Source: Bradyrhizobium erythrophlei (GTDB lineage Bacteria > Pseudomonadota > Alphaproteobacteria > Rhizobiales > Xanthobacteraceae). Taken from it: DNA of 64,000 nucleotides. A program made the position numbers and the translations under genes. Location: assembly GCF_900142985.1 (NCBI RefSeq), contig NZ_LT670849.1, forward strand, positions 6,340,501 through 6,404,500, given 5' to 3'. Below the pieces are notes generated by a model. That model did not search any database, was not told the DNA's origin, and saw only the letters and a program-made list of their open reading frames with translations. Below, piece by piece: positions 36,033 through 44,366 of the stretch (its first letter is position 1; every line of letters begins with the position of its first letter).

Positions 36033-37103
36033 ATGCGAGGTTTCAGGGGGGCGGTCTGGTTTCTGCTTGGGGTCGCGCTGCTCGCTTGCATCGCGGGCGC
36101 GGCCGCAGAGGAAACTGCGCCAGCCAGTGACGGTTCGCAGGGCGCTAAGCCGGCTGTCGAAGAACCCGCCAATTCGCAAGCAAAGCCGCCGGAAGAAAAG
36201 CCTGCGGAAAAGGCGCGAGAAGACCAGCCTCAACAAAAGCCGGAAGAGAAACCCTCGGAGAATGCAGGCAGCAAGCCGCCGGACAAGCCGGTCAATCAGG
36301 ATACAAGGGAGTCCGTGTGCCTGATGATCGAAGCGGCGGCGAGGGCCAACAATCTGCCGCTCGAGTTTTTTGCTCGCGTCATCTGGCAGGAGAGCCGCTT
36401 TCAGCCGGACGCCATCGGGCCGATGACCCGCAGTGGCCAACGTGCCCAAGGCATCGCGCAGTTCATGCCAGGCACTGCGAACGAGCGGCGCTTGCTCGAT
36501 CCTTTTGATCCCGTCCAGGCGCTGCCGAAGTCCGCCGAATTCCTCGCCGAGTTGCGCGGCCAGTTCGGTAATCTCGGGCTGGCGGCGGCGGCCTATAATG
36601 CAGGTCCGCGGCGGGTGCAGGAATGGCTGGCCGGGACAGGACCGATGCCAGCCGAGACACGCCACTACGTTTCTGTCATTACCGGCGCCACCGTCGAGGA
36701 ATGGCAGGCCGCGGGGCGGGGCGGTCAGATCTCGGACCGCGCCGTTGCGCGCACCACCTGCCAGGATCTGATGGCGCTGCTCAAGCGCGCGCCGAATTAC
36801 TTCGTCAGCCGGCTTGAGGAGAGCGTGCAACTCGGCGCCGCCCAGCCGTGGGGCGTGCAACTGGCCGGCGGATTCGATCGCAACATTGCGATGGCCTCGT
36901 ATTCGCGCGCGATGGCGAAACTGCGCGGCGTGATCGGCGACCAGACGCCGACCCTGCTCAGTTCGCGGAACCGCAGCCGCGGCATGCGGGCCTTCTATCA
37001 GGTGCGCATTGGCGCGGACACACGGCCGGCAGCCGACGACCTCTGCAACCGCATCCGACGCGCCGGCGGCGCCTGCTTTGTGCTGCGAAATATCCAGGGC
37101 TGA
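36033..37103 (+). CDS. Lytic murein transglycosylase (SLT family)
   Basis: 356 residues from ATG 36033. Signal peptide (GAVWFLLGVALLACIAGAAA) then a Glu/Lys/Pro-rich linker to about residue 95. The SLT lysozyme-like domain follows: EFFARVIWQESRFQPDAIGP with catalytic Glu120, GIAQFMPGT, and GLAAAAYNAGPRRVQEWLAG, AETRHYV. It cleaves peptidoglycan between MurNAc and GlcNAc, forming 1,6-anhydroMurNAc. The C-terminal part ends with a SPOR-like QVRIGADTRPAADDLCNRIR and two cysteines. It is divergent from the GrdB-like gene; both sit between inverted repeats A and B. Confidence 0.9.
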   Translation: MRGFRGAVWFLLGVALLACIAGAAAEETAPASDGSQGAKPAVEEPANSQAKPPEEKPAEKAREDQPQQKPEEKPSENAGSKPPDKPVNQDTRESVCLMIEAAARANNLPLEFFARVIWQESRFQPDAIGPMTRSGQRAQGIAQFMPGTANERRLLDPFDPVQALPKSAEFLAELRGQFGNLGLAAAAYNAGPRRVQEWLAGTGPMPAETRHYVSVITGATVEEWQAAGRGGQISDRAVARTTCQDLMALLKRAPNYFVSRLEESVQLGAAQPWGVQLAGGFDRNIAMASYSRAMAKLRGVIGDQTPTLLSSRNRSRGMRAFYQVRIGADTRPAADDLCNRIRRAGGACFVLRNIQG

Positions 37104-37122
37104 TCCCGGCTCGTCATGCACG

Positions 37123-37290
37123 CCGGTGGAGTGGATTTGACATTCGCTACCCGCCTAGCGGCGAGCTCATAAAGCGAATGTCAAATCCGAAACTCCACTG
37201 GAGACCTATATTTGCTAGTGGTCCTATGATTCTAACATTCGCAAAAGTACCCGCCTCGATAGGATGCGAATGTTAGAATCGGACCACTAG
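37123..37290 (-). repeat. Paired-hairpin repeat, full copy B (inverted relative to A)
   Basis: Hairpin 1: CCGGTGGAGT (37123-37132, CTAG end mutated), GGATTTGACATTCGC (37133-37147), loop, GCGAATGTCAAATCC (37174-37188), bulge GAA, ACTCCACTGG (37192-37201). Spacer AGACCTATATTTG, the reverse complement of A's spacer with one difference. Hairpin 2: CTAGTGGTCC (37215-37224), bulge TAT, GATTCTAACATTCGCA (37228-37243), loop, TGCGAATGTTAGAATC (37265-37280), GGACCACTAG (37281-37290). It is copy A read on the other strand. Confidence 0.92.
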
Positions 37291-37378
37291 AGCATGCCAG
37301 CCGTGAAGCACCTTCGCTTGACGCCCGTCTGAATAGAAGCGTTAAGGGGGGCCTCAGACCACCCCACCTCATCCTGCA

Positions 37379-38116
37379 ATGTCGTTCCCACCGCTCGATT
37401 CACCTCAATGGCACCGGCCGCTGCGCGCGTACGGCTACGGTATGTCGGCAGTTCGATCGACGATTCTCTCGGCTGTGCTGTTCGTCACCTATATTGGTAT
37501 CGGCGCGCTGGCCCATGACACGCATTTCTCGCTGGCCTGGGCCTTGTTGTCGACGCTGCTGGTATGGGCTGGTCCGGCGCAGATCATCCTGATCTCGACA
37601 CTCGCCTCCGGTGCGCCCATCGTGCAGTCGGCGATCGCGGTGACCGTGAGTGCGATCCGGCTGTTTCCGATGGTGATCTCGGTGTTGCCGATGATGCGCT
37701 CGCCCGAAACCAAAAAACGGCAGCTCATACTGGTCGCCCATTTCACCGCGGTGACGCTCTGGGTCGAGTGCTATCGTTTTCTGCCGCATGTGCCGCGCGA
37801 CCGCCGCATTGTCTTTGTCCACGGGCTCGGCAGCGGGCTGGTGTTGATCGGTCTGGTTGCCACCACGATCGGCTATGAGCTCGCCGCGAACCTGACCCAG
37901 ACCTACGCCTCGGCGATCCTGTTGCTGACGCCACTGGCGTTTCTGTTTTCGACGGCCCGCAATTCCAAGGAGCTCGCGGACGTGCTGGCGCTGGGACTCG
38001 GGCTTGCGTTCTATCCGCTGGCCTCGCTGCTCGGTAGCGGTTTCGACATCCTCATCAGCGGCGTTGCGGCCGGCACCATGGCCTTTGCCGTCCACAAGTG
38101 GCGCGAGGCGTCATGA
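37379..38116 (+). CDS. azlC: AzlC family membrane protein
   Basis: 245 residues from ATG 37379. Five or more TM segments and the AzlC blocks ALLSTLLVWAGPAQIILIST, SAIRLFPMVISVLPMM and AFLFSTARNSKELADVLALG. AzlCD pairs export branched-chain amino acids in characterised bacteria (BrnFE in Corynebacterium). azlD starts within its stop codon (ATGA overlap at 38113-38116), so translation is coupled. Confidence 0.88.
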   Translation: MSFPPLDSPQWHRPLRAYGYGMSAVRSTILSAVLFVTYIGIGALAHDTHFSLAWALLSTLLVWAGPAQIILISTLASGAPIVQSAIAVTVSAIRLFPMVISVLPMMRSPETKKRQLILVAHFTAVTLWVECYRFLPHVPRDRRIVFVHGLGSGLVLIGLVATTIGYELAANLTQTYASAILLLTPLAFLFSTARNSKELADVLALGLGLAFYPLASLLGSGFDILISGVAAGTMAFAVHKWREAS

Positions 38117-38469
38117 GCAGTTTCGTGAACGATTTCTTTGGCGACTGGCACCCGCTTGTCGTGCTGCTGCTGGCGGGCGTGATCCCGAACCAGATCTGGC
38201 GCATGCTCGGCCTGTGGCTCGGCGGCGGCATCGACGAGGGCTCCGATCTCCTGATGTGGGTCAAGGCAGTCGCCACCGCGATCCTTGCCGGCGTGATTGC
38301 CGAGATTTTGGTGCACCCGCCGGGTGCGCTCGCGAGTGTCCCGGACTTTTTGAGATACGGTGCGTTGATCGTCGGTTTCATCGTCTTCATGCTGACGCGG
38401 CGCTCGATCTTCGCCGGCGTGGTTTCGGGCGAAGTTGTGATGCTGGTCGGAAAATGGTGGCTTGGCTGA
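38113..38469 (+). CDS. azlD: AzlD family membrane protein
   Basis: 118 residues from ATG 38113, overlapping the azlC stop by 4 bp. Three to four TM segments (LVVLLLAGVIPNQIWRMLGL; KAVATAILAGVIAEILV; ALIVGFIVFMLTRRSIFAGV). It is the small partner of AzlC in a branched-chain amino acid exporter of the LIV-E type. Substrate not proven here. Confidence 0.85.
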   Translation: MSSFVNDFFGDWHPLVVLLLAGVIPNQIWRMLGLWLGGGIDEGSDLLMWVKAVATAILAGVIAEILVHPPGALASVPDFLRYGALIVGFIVFMLTRRSIFAGVVSGEVVMLVGKWWLG

Positions 38470-38527
38470 TCGTTCTATTGCTGATTTGATTGTTTCGCTC
38501 GCGCAATGTCGCTAGCGGAGGAAACAC

Positions 38528-39514
38528 ATGGGCGGACAGTTCAAGTCAGCCTTCATCGTTACGCTCACTAGCGCGGTGACCTATTTCGCCGTGACAGCAG
38601 CTCCTGCCGCCGAGTTTCCGGCGCGTCCGCTACGGCTCGTCGTTCCCTATTCCGCAGGCGGCCCGACCGATGTCGTCGGGCGGGTGGTTGCGGATTATAT
38701 GGCCAGGGATCTCAAGCAGGCGACGTTTGTCGAAAACAAGCCCGGCGCGCAGGGCGCGATCGGGGCCGAAGCGGTCGCTCGCAGCGACGCAGATGGCTAC
38801 ACGCTGCTGGTCGTGTCCGGCTCGATGTTCACGCTCAATCCCATGCTCTACAAGAAGCTCGCCTACGATCCCGACCGGGATTTTCGGACGCTTGCGATCG
38901 TCACCGAAGACCCGCTGGTCATGGAGGTCCATCCCTCCGTGCCGGCGAAGACGGTCGGGGAATTTGTCGCTTACGCCAAACAAAATCCGGGCAAGCTCAG
39001 CTTCAGTTCGGCCGGAACGGGGGGCGTGATTCATCTTGCCGGCGAGATGTTCAAGCAGATGGCCGGAATCGAGATGACGCACGTGCCCTATAAGGGCGCT
39101 GGCCCCGCCATGGTCGATCTTCTTGGAGGCAACGTGCAACTGATGTTCGATTCCTTTGGTACCGCGTTGCCTCCGGTTACGGCCGGATCAACGCGGGCGC
39201 TGGGCGTGAGTTCGGCTGAACGACGCCCTGAAATGCCTGACGTGCCGACGATTGCCGAGAGCGGCTTTCCCGATTACCTGGTCAGCGTCTGGTTTTCCGT
39301 TGCGGTGCGCGCCAAGGTGCCGGAAAATGTCGCTGGCGTTCTGAAAGCGAGCCTCGACCGGGCGATGGCGGACGAGGCCTTCCGTGCATCGCTTCGGAAA
39401 ATCGGCTACACGGTGAAGCGCCCGCAGAGCGCGGGCGAGATTACCAAATTCATCGAGGACGATCGTGCCCGGTGGTCGGCGGTGGTCAAGGCGCGGAATA
39501 TCTCACTGGACTAA
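38528..39514 (+). CDS. Tripartite tricarboxylate transporter-type binding protein (Bug/TctC)
   Basis: 328 residues from ATG 38528, preceded by GGAGGA. Signal peptide (SAFIVTLTSAVTYFAVTAAPAAA-like) then FPARPLRLVVPYSAGGPTDV, VENKPGAQGAIGAEAVARSD, AGEMFKQMAGIEMTHVPYKG and STRALGVSSAERRPEMPDVP, all diagnostic of Bug proteins. These periplasmic proteins bind carboxylates for TctAB permeases. No tctA or tctB is adjacent, so it is one of the many orphan Bug proteins. Confidence 0.92.
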   Translation: MGGQFKSAFIVTLTSAVTYFAVTAAPAAEFPARPLRLVVPYSAGGPTDVVGRVVADYMARDLKQATFVENKPGAQGAIGAEAVARSDADGYTLLVVSGSMFTLNPMLYKKLAYDPDRDFRTLAIVTEDPLVMEVHPSVPAKTVGEFVAYAKQNPGKLSFSSAGTGGVIHLAGEMFKQMAGIEMTHVPYKGAGPAMVDLLGGNVQLMFDSFGTALPPVTAGSTRALGVSSAERRPEMPDVPTIAESGFPDYLVSVWFSVAVRAKVPENVAGVLKASLDRAMADEAFRASLRKIGYTVKRPQSAGEITKFIEDDRARWSAVVKARNISLD

Positions 39515-39518
39515 AGCG

Positions 39519-40010
39519 ATGACTGTGGAAGCACAATTGCGCGAGGGCGAAGTCGCCGTCGACATGCCCGAGACCAAAGATGCCGGCCTCGTTTTTATCG
39601 GCCGCATCCGAACGCCCTGGAAAGCGCGCGAGGAGACGCCGCGGCAGGGCAGTCAGCAGGGGCCGATCTGCCGGATCGAGATTTTCGAGCCGTGGGTGCC
39701 GGCGCTCCAGGGCGTCGAGTTCTACGAACATCTCGAGGTGATCTACTGGCTGCACCGGTCGCCGCGCAATCTCGTGCTGCAGAGTCCGAAGAAGAACGGA
39801 AAAACCCGCGGCACATTTTCGCTGCGCTCGCCGGTCAGGCCCAATCCGATCGGCACCTCGATCGTCAAGTTCGTGGGCATCGAGGGATCGAGCGTATTGG
39901 TGCGCGGGCTCGACTGTCTCGACGATACCCCGCTGATCGATCTCAAACCTGACCGTTGCGATTTCTCGCCGCTCGCGGCGCAGAGAACAGAGACGAGCGA
40001 GGCGGAGTAG
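39519..40010 (+). CDS. trmO: tRNA (N6-threonylcarbamoyladenosine-37) methyltransferase TrmO
   Basis: 163 residues from ATG 39519, 4 bp after the Bug stop. TrmO (TsaA/YaeB family) methylates t6A37 in certain tRNAs using SAM. Family blocks: FIGRIRTPWKAREETPRQGS, LEVIYWLHRSPR, GTFSLRSPVRPNPIGTSIVK and LDCLDDTPLIDLKPDRC. The protein is the short, single-domain form. It is convergent with the HIT gene (4 bp gap). Confidence 0.87.
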   Translation: MTVEAQLREGEVAVDMPETKDAGLVFIGRIRTPWKAREETPRQGSQQGPICRIEIFEPWVPALQGVEFYEHLEVIYWLHRSPRNLVLQSPKKNGKTRGTFSLRSPVRPNPIGTSIVKFVGIEGSSVLVRGLDCLDDTPLIDLKPDRCDFSPLAAQRTETSEAE

Positions 40011-40013
40011 CCG

Positions 40014-40439
40014 CTATCCCTTCAACGCCGCGACGAGCTTGGCGGCATTGGCCTCCAGCACCGCGGCCTCTTCCTTGCGGCTTGCCGGCGGCAACAGCGC
40101 CACGCCCTCGTGGCGCGGCATCACATGCATGTGCAGGTGAAACACGACCTGTCCGCCGGCGGGTTCGGAGAACTGCTGCACCGTGATCCCGTCGGCGTCG
40201 TACGCCGTCATCGCCGCGCGCGCGATTTTTTGTCCGACACGCGCAACATGAGCGAGGTCGTCAGGCGTGATGTCGAGGATGTTGCGAGCCGGCGCCTTCG
40301 GGATCACCAGCGTATGGCCGGAACAACGCGGCATGATGTCGAGAAAGGCCAGCGTGTGCTCGTCCTCATAGACCTTGTAGCAGGGAAATTCGCCGCGAAG
40401 GATTTTTGCAAAGGGATTTTGCGGGTCATAGGCGGGCAT
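40014..40439 (-). CDS. HIT family hydrolase
   Basis: 141 residues from ATG 40439. The histidine triad is HLHMHVMPR, with the catalytic middle His. Other blocks: FAKILRGEFPCYKVYEDEHT, AFLDIMPRCSGHTLVIPKAP, QFSEPAGGQVVFH. HIT proteins of the HINT branch hydrolyse nucleoside phosphoramidates or related nucleotides in the cytosol. It lies 14 bp downstream of the GNAT gene and is probably cotranscribed with it. Confidence 0.9.
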   Translation of the reverse strand: MPAYDPQNPFAKILRGEFPCYKVYEDEHTLAFLDIMPRCSGHTLVIPKAPARNILDITPDDLAHVARVGQKIARAAMTAYDADGITVQQFSEPAGGQVVFHLHMHVMPRHEGVALLPPASRKEEAAVLEANAAKLVAALKG

Positions 40440-40453
40440 GAATAACTCCTGAT

Positions 40454-41665
40454 CTAATCGTTGTCCGAGTCGCCATCGCTTTTACGGAACGGTCCGGCCT
40501 CGGTGAGCTCGCGGCCCATTTCGGCGACATAGGCGCGCTCGCGCTTGAGATAATCCTTGATGGCGTGACGCAGGCCGGGATCGGCGATGAAGTGAGCCGA
40601 ATAGGTGGTTTGCGGCAGGTATCCCCGGGCGATCTTGTGCTCGCCTTGCGCGCCGGCTTCAACCGTTTTCAGACCGTGCGTAATGGCGTACTCGATCGCC
40701 TGATAATAGCACACCTCGAAATGCAGGAACGGATGATGCTCGATCGCACCCCAGTTGCGACCGAACAGCGTATCCGAGCCGATGAAGTTGATGGCCCCCG
40801 CAATCCAGCGGTCGTTGCGCCGCGCCATGATCAGCAGCACGTCTTTCGCCATGGTCTCGCCGATCAGCGAGAAGAACGATCGGGTGAGGTATGGCCGGCC
40901 CCATTTGCGCGAGCCGGTCTCCATGTAGAATGCAAAGAACGAGTCCCAGGCTTCCTCGGTGATATCGCTGCCATTGAGTGCATGGATGGTGATGCCGTTC
41001 GTGACCGCCTCGCGCCGTTCGCGCTTGATCGCCTTGCGGTGGCGCGAGTTCAGCGTGGCGAGGAAGTCGTCGAAGCTGCGGTAGTCCTGATTGCGCCAGT
41101 GGAATTGCTGGTCGGTCCGTTGCAGGAAGCCGTGATCGGCGAGCAGTTTCCATTCCGATTCACGCGCGAACGTCACATGCACGGAAGAGGCGTCCATCGC
41201 TTGGCATAGCGCCATCAGGCCTTGCGCCAGCGCGCTGCGGATTTCGTTCTGATCGACGTCAGGGCGGACCAGCAGGCGAGGGCCGGTGGCAGGCGTAAAC
41301 GGAACCGAGGCCTGAAGTTTCGGATAATAGCTGCCACCTGCGCGATCGTAGGCGTCCGCCCAGCCGCGGTCGAAGACGTATTCGCCCTGCGAATGCGATT
41401 TCAGATAGCAGGGCACGATGCCGGCGATGACGCCGTCGCGGCGGGCGAGCAAGTGCCGCGGACCCCAGCCTGTGCGCGGCGTAGCTGAGCCGGACGCCTC
41501 CACGGCCGAGAAAAAGGCATGCGAAACAAAGGGGTTGTAATGGCTTTTGAAGCCAGCGGGAGAGCCGTCCGGGCAGGCTCGTGGATTGGCGCAGGCGTTC
41601 CATTCCTCAGCCGTGACCTGGCTGACGGAAGAAACCGCTTCGAGGGTGATTTCAGATGAATCCAT
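40454..41665 (-). CDS. GNAT-like peptidoglycan biosynthesis-type protein (COG3146)
   Basis: 403 residues from ATG 41665. It is a COG3146/FemAB-like acyltransferase with tandem GNAT folds: NPFVSHAFFSAVEASGSATP, HLLARRDGVIAGIVPCYLKS, FDRGWADAYDRAGGSYYPKL, LATLNSRHRKAIKRERREA, and GAINFIGSDTLFGRNWGAIE. Its substrate is unknown. The order RidA, GDPD, GNAT, HIT, all minus-strand, suggests one operon. Confidence 0.85.
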   Translation of the reverse strand: MDSSEITLEAVSSVSQVTAEEWNACANPRACPDGSPAGFKSHYNPFVSHAFFSAVEASGSATPRTGWGPRHLLARRDGVIAGIVPCYLKSHSQGEYVFDRGWADAYDRAGGSYYPKLQASVPFTPATGPRLLVRPDVDQNEIRSALAQGLMALCQAMDASSVHVTFARESEWKLLADHGFLQRTDQQFHWRNQDYRSFDDFLATLNSRHRKAIKRERREAVTNGITIHALNGSDITEEAWDSFFAFYMETGSRKWGRPYLTRSFFSLIGETMAKDVLLIMARRNDRWIAGAINFIGSDTLFGRNWGAIEHHPFLHFEVCYYQAIEYAITHGLKTVEAGAQGEHKIARGYLPQTTYSAHFIADPGLRHAIKDYLKRERAYVAEMGRELTEAGPFRKSDGDSDND

Positions 41666-41767
41666 GCGGTAACGGCTGGCCTAGAGCTCTCTGATCAGCC
41701 ATCGCCCGTGGCCGTGATCTCCCTTGATAACATTGTGCAATGCGGGGCGGACTTCAAGGTGCTGAAA

Positions 41768-42514
41768 TCAAGGCCGGAACCCTTCAAAGATCATTTGATC
41801 GGCATAGCGGGCGGCGCGCGCCCGTTGTTCTGATGTCCGCACGGTCCAGGTCAGGAGCGGCAGGCCAAAGATATGGCGTGCGATCCAGGGTGCGGGCGCC
41901 GGCAGGTCGTTGACCCAATAGGCGACAAATTGCGGCCGGGTTCGTAATGCGTGTTTGAGATGTCGCATGCCGTTCCGCTGGCTTGGCGAGGCCTCAGGCC
42001 AGTCGGCTTCCGTGTAGTCGCTTTGCGCGACGATGCCGCGCGGCAGATCCGGAATGATGTCCCGAAGCGCGACGACCTGATCCGGATCGAAGGACATGCC
42101 GGCTACCGGTCCCGAATAGGATTTCAGGACTTCCGCCATGCGCGTCACCAGCCGGCGGTCGCCGTCGAAATGGCTCTTGACCTCGACGACGATGGGAACG
42201 CGGCCCCTCGCGAGAATGCAGAGGTCGGCAAGCGACATCATCCGCTCGGATGTGTCCTTGAAGCGAACGTCTTTCAGCGCGCTCGAACTGAGGCCGAGCA
42301 GGGCGCCCGAGCCTTCGGTGAGACGGCCGAGTGCATCGTCATGATGCACCATGGCCTCGCCATCGGCGGTAAGCTGAATATCGCACTCGATGGCGAAATT
42401 GCCCTCGATGGCGGCAAGTGCTGCGCCCGGCATGTTCTCGACGATGCCGCGCGCACGATCGTGCAGGCCACGATGGGCCACCGGCCGCGCCGTCAGCCAC
42501 TCGGGCGCGCGCAT
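41768..42514 (-). CDS. ugpQ: Glycerophosphodiester phosphodiesterase
   Basis: 248 residues from ATG 42514. It hydrolyses glycerophosphodiesters to glycerol 3-phosphate and an alcohol. Catalytic and metal-binding signatures: VAHRGLHD (His, Arg), IECDIQLTADGEAMVHHDDALGR, given as IECDIQLTADGE and MVHHDDALGR, and VPIVVEVKSHFDGD. No signal peptide, so cytosolic (UgpQ-like). The start lies 14 bp after the RidA stop. Confidence 0.9.
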   Translation of the reverse strand: MRAPEWLTARPVAHRGLHDRARGIVENMPGAALAAIEGNFAIECDIQLTADGEAMVHHDDALGRLTEGSGALLGLSSSALKDVRFKDTSERMMSLADLCILARGRVPIVVEVKSHFDGDRRLVTRMAEVLKSYSGPVAGMSFDPDQVVALRDIIPDLPRGIVAQSDYTEADWPEASPSQRNGMRHLKHALRTRPQFVAYWVNDLPAPAPWIARHIFGLPLLTWTVRTSEQRARAARYADQMIFEGFRP

Positions 42515-42528
42515 CGCGAGCTCCTCGT

Positions 42529-42996
42529 TTATGAGATCTCGAACACCCCTTCGACCTCGACCGAGGCGTCCGCCGGCAGCGCGGACACGCCGACCGTCGT
42601 GCGGGCGTGCCGGCCCTTGTCGCCGAACGCTGCGACCATCAGGTCGGAGGCGCCGTTGAGCACTTTCGGTCCATCGAGAAAGTCGGGCGCCGAATTCACG
42701 AAACCACCGAGGCGAACCACGCGCGCCACTTTGTCGAGGTCGCCGATCGCGGCTTTGACCTGCGCCAACAGATTGATGGCGCAGCCGCGTGCGGCGGCAG
42801 CGCCTTGCTCGATCGTGACACCGGCGCCGAGCTTGCCTTTGGAGATCAGCTTGCCGTCCGCGCCGAGGCAGACCTGACCGGAAACGAACAGAAGGTTTCC
42901 GCTGCGTACGAACGGCACGTAATTCGCCACCGGATTCGGCGGCTCATGCAGGGTGATGCCCTGGGATGCCAGTTTCTGTTCGACCGTACCCGCCAT
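42529..42996 (-). CDS. RidA family (YjgF) protein
   Basis: 155 residues from ATG 42996. RidA-family enzymes deaminate reactive enamines/imines released by PLP enzymes. Blocks: NYVPFVRSGNLLFVSGQVCL, INLLAQVKAAIGDLDKVARV, and SDLMVAAFGDKGRHARTTVG then ALPADASVEVEGVFEI. The Arg in RHARTTVG, which binds the substrate carboxylate, and the terminal Glu region are present. It is the first gene of the minus-strand run to the HIT gene. Confidence 0.9.
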   Translation of the reverse strand: MAGTVEQKLASQGITLHEPPNPVANYVPFVRSGNLLFVSGQVCLGADGKLISKGKLGAGVTIEQGAAAARGCAINLLAQVKAAIGDLDKVARVVRLGGFVNSAPDFLDGPKVLNGASDLMVAAFGDKGRHARTTVGVSALPADASVEVEGVFEIS

Positions 42997-43084
42997 GTTT
43001 TGTCCCCACTAGGATGCATCCGGCCACAACCGACCGGGACGCTTTGTTTCGCGCATCGCACCGCCAGTTGCAAGCGAGTGGCGG

Positions 43085-43147
43085 GTAGTGGAGCGGATTT
43101 GACGTTCACTACCCGACTGGCCGCGAGGCTGCTGAGCCAATGCCGAA
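43085..43147. repeat. Paired-hairpin repeat remnant (E4)
   Basis: TAGTGGAGCGGATTTGACGT then TCAC (43086-43109) matches the left arm of hairpin 2. The loop-like TACCCGACTGGCCGCGAG follows. The right arm has decayed to AGCCAATGCC. It lies in the 340-bp divergent gap (42997-43336) between RidA and EipB; otherwise that gap shows no gene. Confidence 0.6.
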
Positions 43148-43336
43148 AAACATGGCAAAGCGGCATTTTCCGCCATTTGGCCGCAGTTGCGGCGCAATCA
43201 GACGATGAATATTCTGACGAAACCTTCTGATTGAGTCCGGTCCGACGAAGAAATGGTGTGACGTTTTCCCATACAGGGGCAGACGTGCGCGGGCTGTGCT
43301 TGACGGCAGGAACCAGTCGCTCCGAAGGAAGAACCG

Positions 43337-44209
43337 ATGGCCCGCGCATTCCGGATTTTGTCTCCCAACGTCAAGTCGCTGCCATTGGCCCTGGCAGTTT
43401 CGGCGGTGACCATGGGGTTTGCCGGAAGCGCCGTAGCCGCGGCAAACAGCAGTTTTCTGTCCCACCAGGCGCTGTATGAACTGAGCCTTGTGAAGTCGCG
43501 CGCCAACTCGATCAGCAGCGCACGCGGCCGCATCCTCTACAGCTTCACGGGAAGCGCCTGCGAAGGCTATACCTCCGAATTCCGCCAGGTGTCGGAGATG
43601 GACAACGGCGAGAACAAGGTGACCCTGTCCGACCTTCGCTCGACATCCTGGGAAGATGCCGCCGGCAAGACCTACCGCTTCAAGATCGATTCGCGGATGA
43701 ATGACGTCGACACGGGGCCGATCGACGGGATCGCGGAGCGGGTCGGCGACCACATCACGGTGAAACTGAAGCAGCCGCAGGCCAAGACCTTCAACCTCGA
43801 TGGCTCGATTGTATTCCCGACCGAGCAGATCCAGCACATCATCACGGCGGCCAAGGATGGCAAAACCATCCTGGAGCAGACCGTCTATGACGGATCGGAC
43901 AATGGCGAAAAGGTATTCAATACGCTGGCGGTGATCGGTCAGCCGATCCAGGGCGACAAGACCATCGCCTCGCCCGATCCATCGACCGAAAACGACGTGA
44001 TGAAGTCGACCACGCGCTGGCCAGTGACGGTGAGCTACTATGATCACGATGCCAAGCGCGAGGAAGGCGAGCAGGGGCCGCTCTATGCGATGTCGTTCGA
44101 ACTGTTCGAGAACGGGGTGTCGCGCGCGCTGGTGCTCGACTACAACGACTTCGTGATTTCCGGCGCGCTCGGAAAATTCAACGTAAAGGATGCCAAGCCT
44201 TGCAAGTGA
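43337..44209 (+). CDS. eipB: Cell envelope integrity protein EipB (DUF1849)
   Basis: 290 residues from ATG 43337, with GGAAG upstream. Signal peptide (LALAVSAVTMGFAGSAVAA), then a beta-spiral DUF1849 domain: LSHQALYELSLVKSR, RILYSFTGSACEGYTSEFRQ, VFPTEQIQHIITAAKDGKTI, VTVSYYDHDAKREEGEQGP. In Brucella, EipB is a periplasmic protein needed for envelope stability under stress, and its two conserved Cys form a disulfide. Both are present here (GSACEGY and DAKPCK). A hairpin begins at the stop codon. Confidence 0.9.
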   Translation: MARAFRILSPNVKSLPLALAVSAVTMGFAGSAVAAANSSFLSHQALYELSLVKSRANSISSARGRILYSFTGSACEGYTSEFRQVSEMDNGENKVTLSDLRSTSWEDAAGKTYRFKIDSRMNDVDTGPIDGIAERVGDHITVKLKQPQAKTFNLDGSIVFPTEQIQHIITAAKDGKTILEQTVYDGSDNGEKVFNTLAVIGQPIQGDKTIASPDPSTENDVMKSTTRWPVTVSYYDHDAKREEGEQGPLYAMSFELFENGVSRALVLDYNDFVISGALGKFNVKDAKPCK

Positions 44210-44240
44210 CCTTCGGGGTGCATCGCGCCCCCGGAGGTCA
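44207..44240 (+). terminator. Hairpin overlapping the eipB stop codon
   Basis: TGACCTTCGGGG (44207-44218), which starts with the TGA stop itself, pairs with CCCCGGAGGTCA (44229-44240) with one wobble. No long T-tract follows. Likely a terminator or 3'-end protector. Confidence 0.55.
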
Positions 44241-44243
44241 TAC

Positions 44244-44355
44244 GCGCGCTTGACCCGCGTATCCACGTCTTGCTGCATCAAGGAAGGCGTGGATGGCCGG
44301 GCTATAGGCGAGCGGAAGCGACGCCGTTCTTCGAACGGCTATGCCCGGCCATGAC
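44244..44355. repeat. Dispersed intergenic repeat, CGCTTGACCCG...CCGGCCATGACGAG type
   Basis: The stretch begins GCGCTTGACCCGCGTATCCA, contains the stem ATCCACG (about 44259) with CGTGGAT (about 44289), continues GGCCGGGCTATAGGCGAGCG and ends GCCCGGCCATGACGAGG. A related sequence is at 62198-62300. This type of repeat is common between genes in Bradyrhizobium, by my recollection. It fills the gap between the convergent eipB and dinB genes. Confidence 0.55.
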
Positions 44356-44366
44356 GAGGGACAGAT

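Noticed and set aside
34786..37290. Repeats A and B as terminal inverted repeats of an insertion sequence
   Set aside because: The segment between them contains no transposase or recombinase gene, and single copies of the same repeat occur elsewhere, so a classical IS is not supported.
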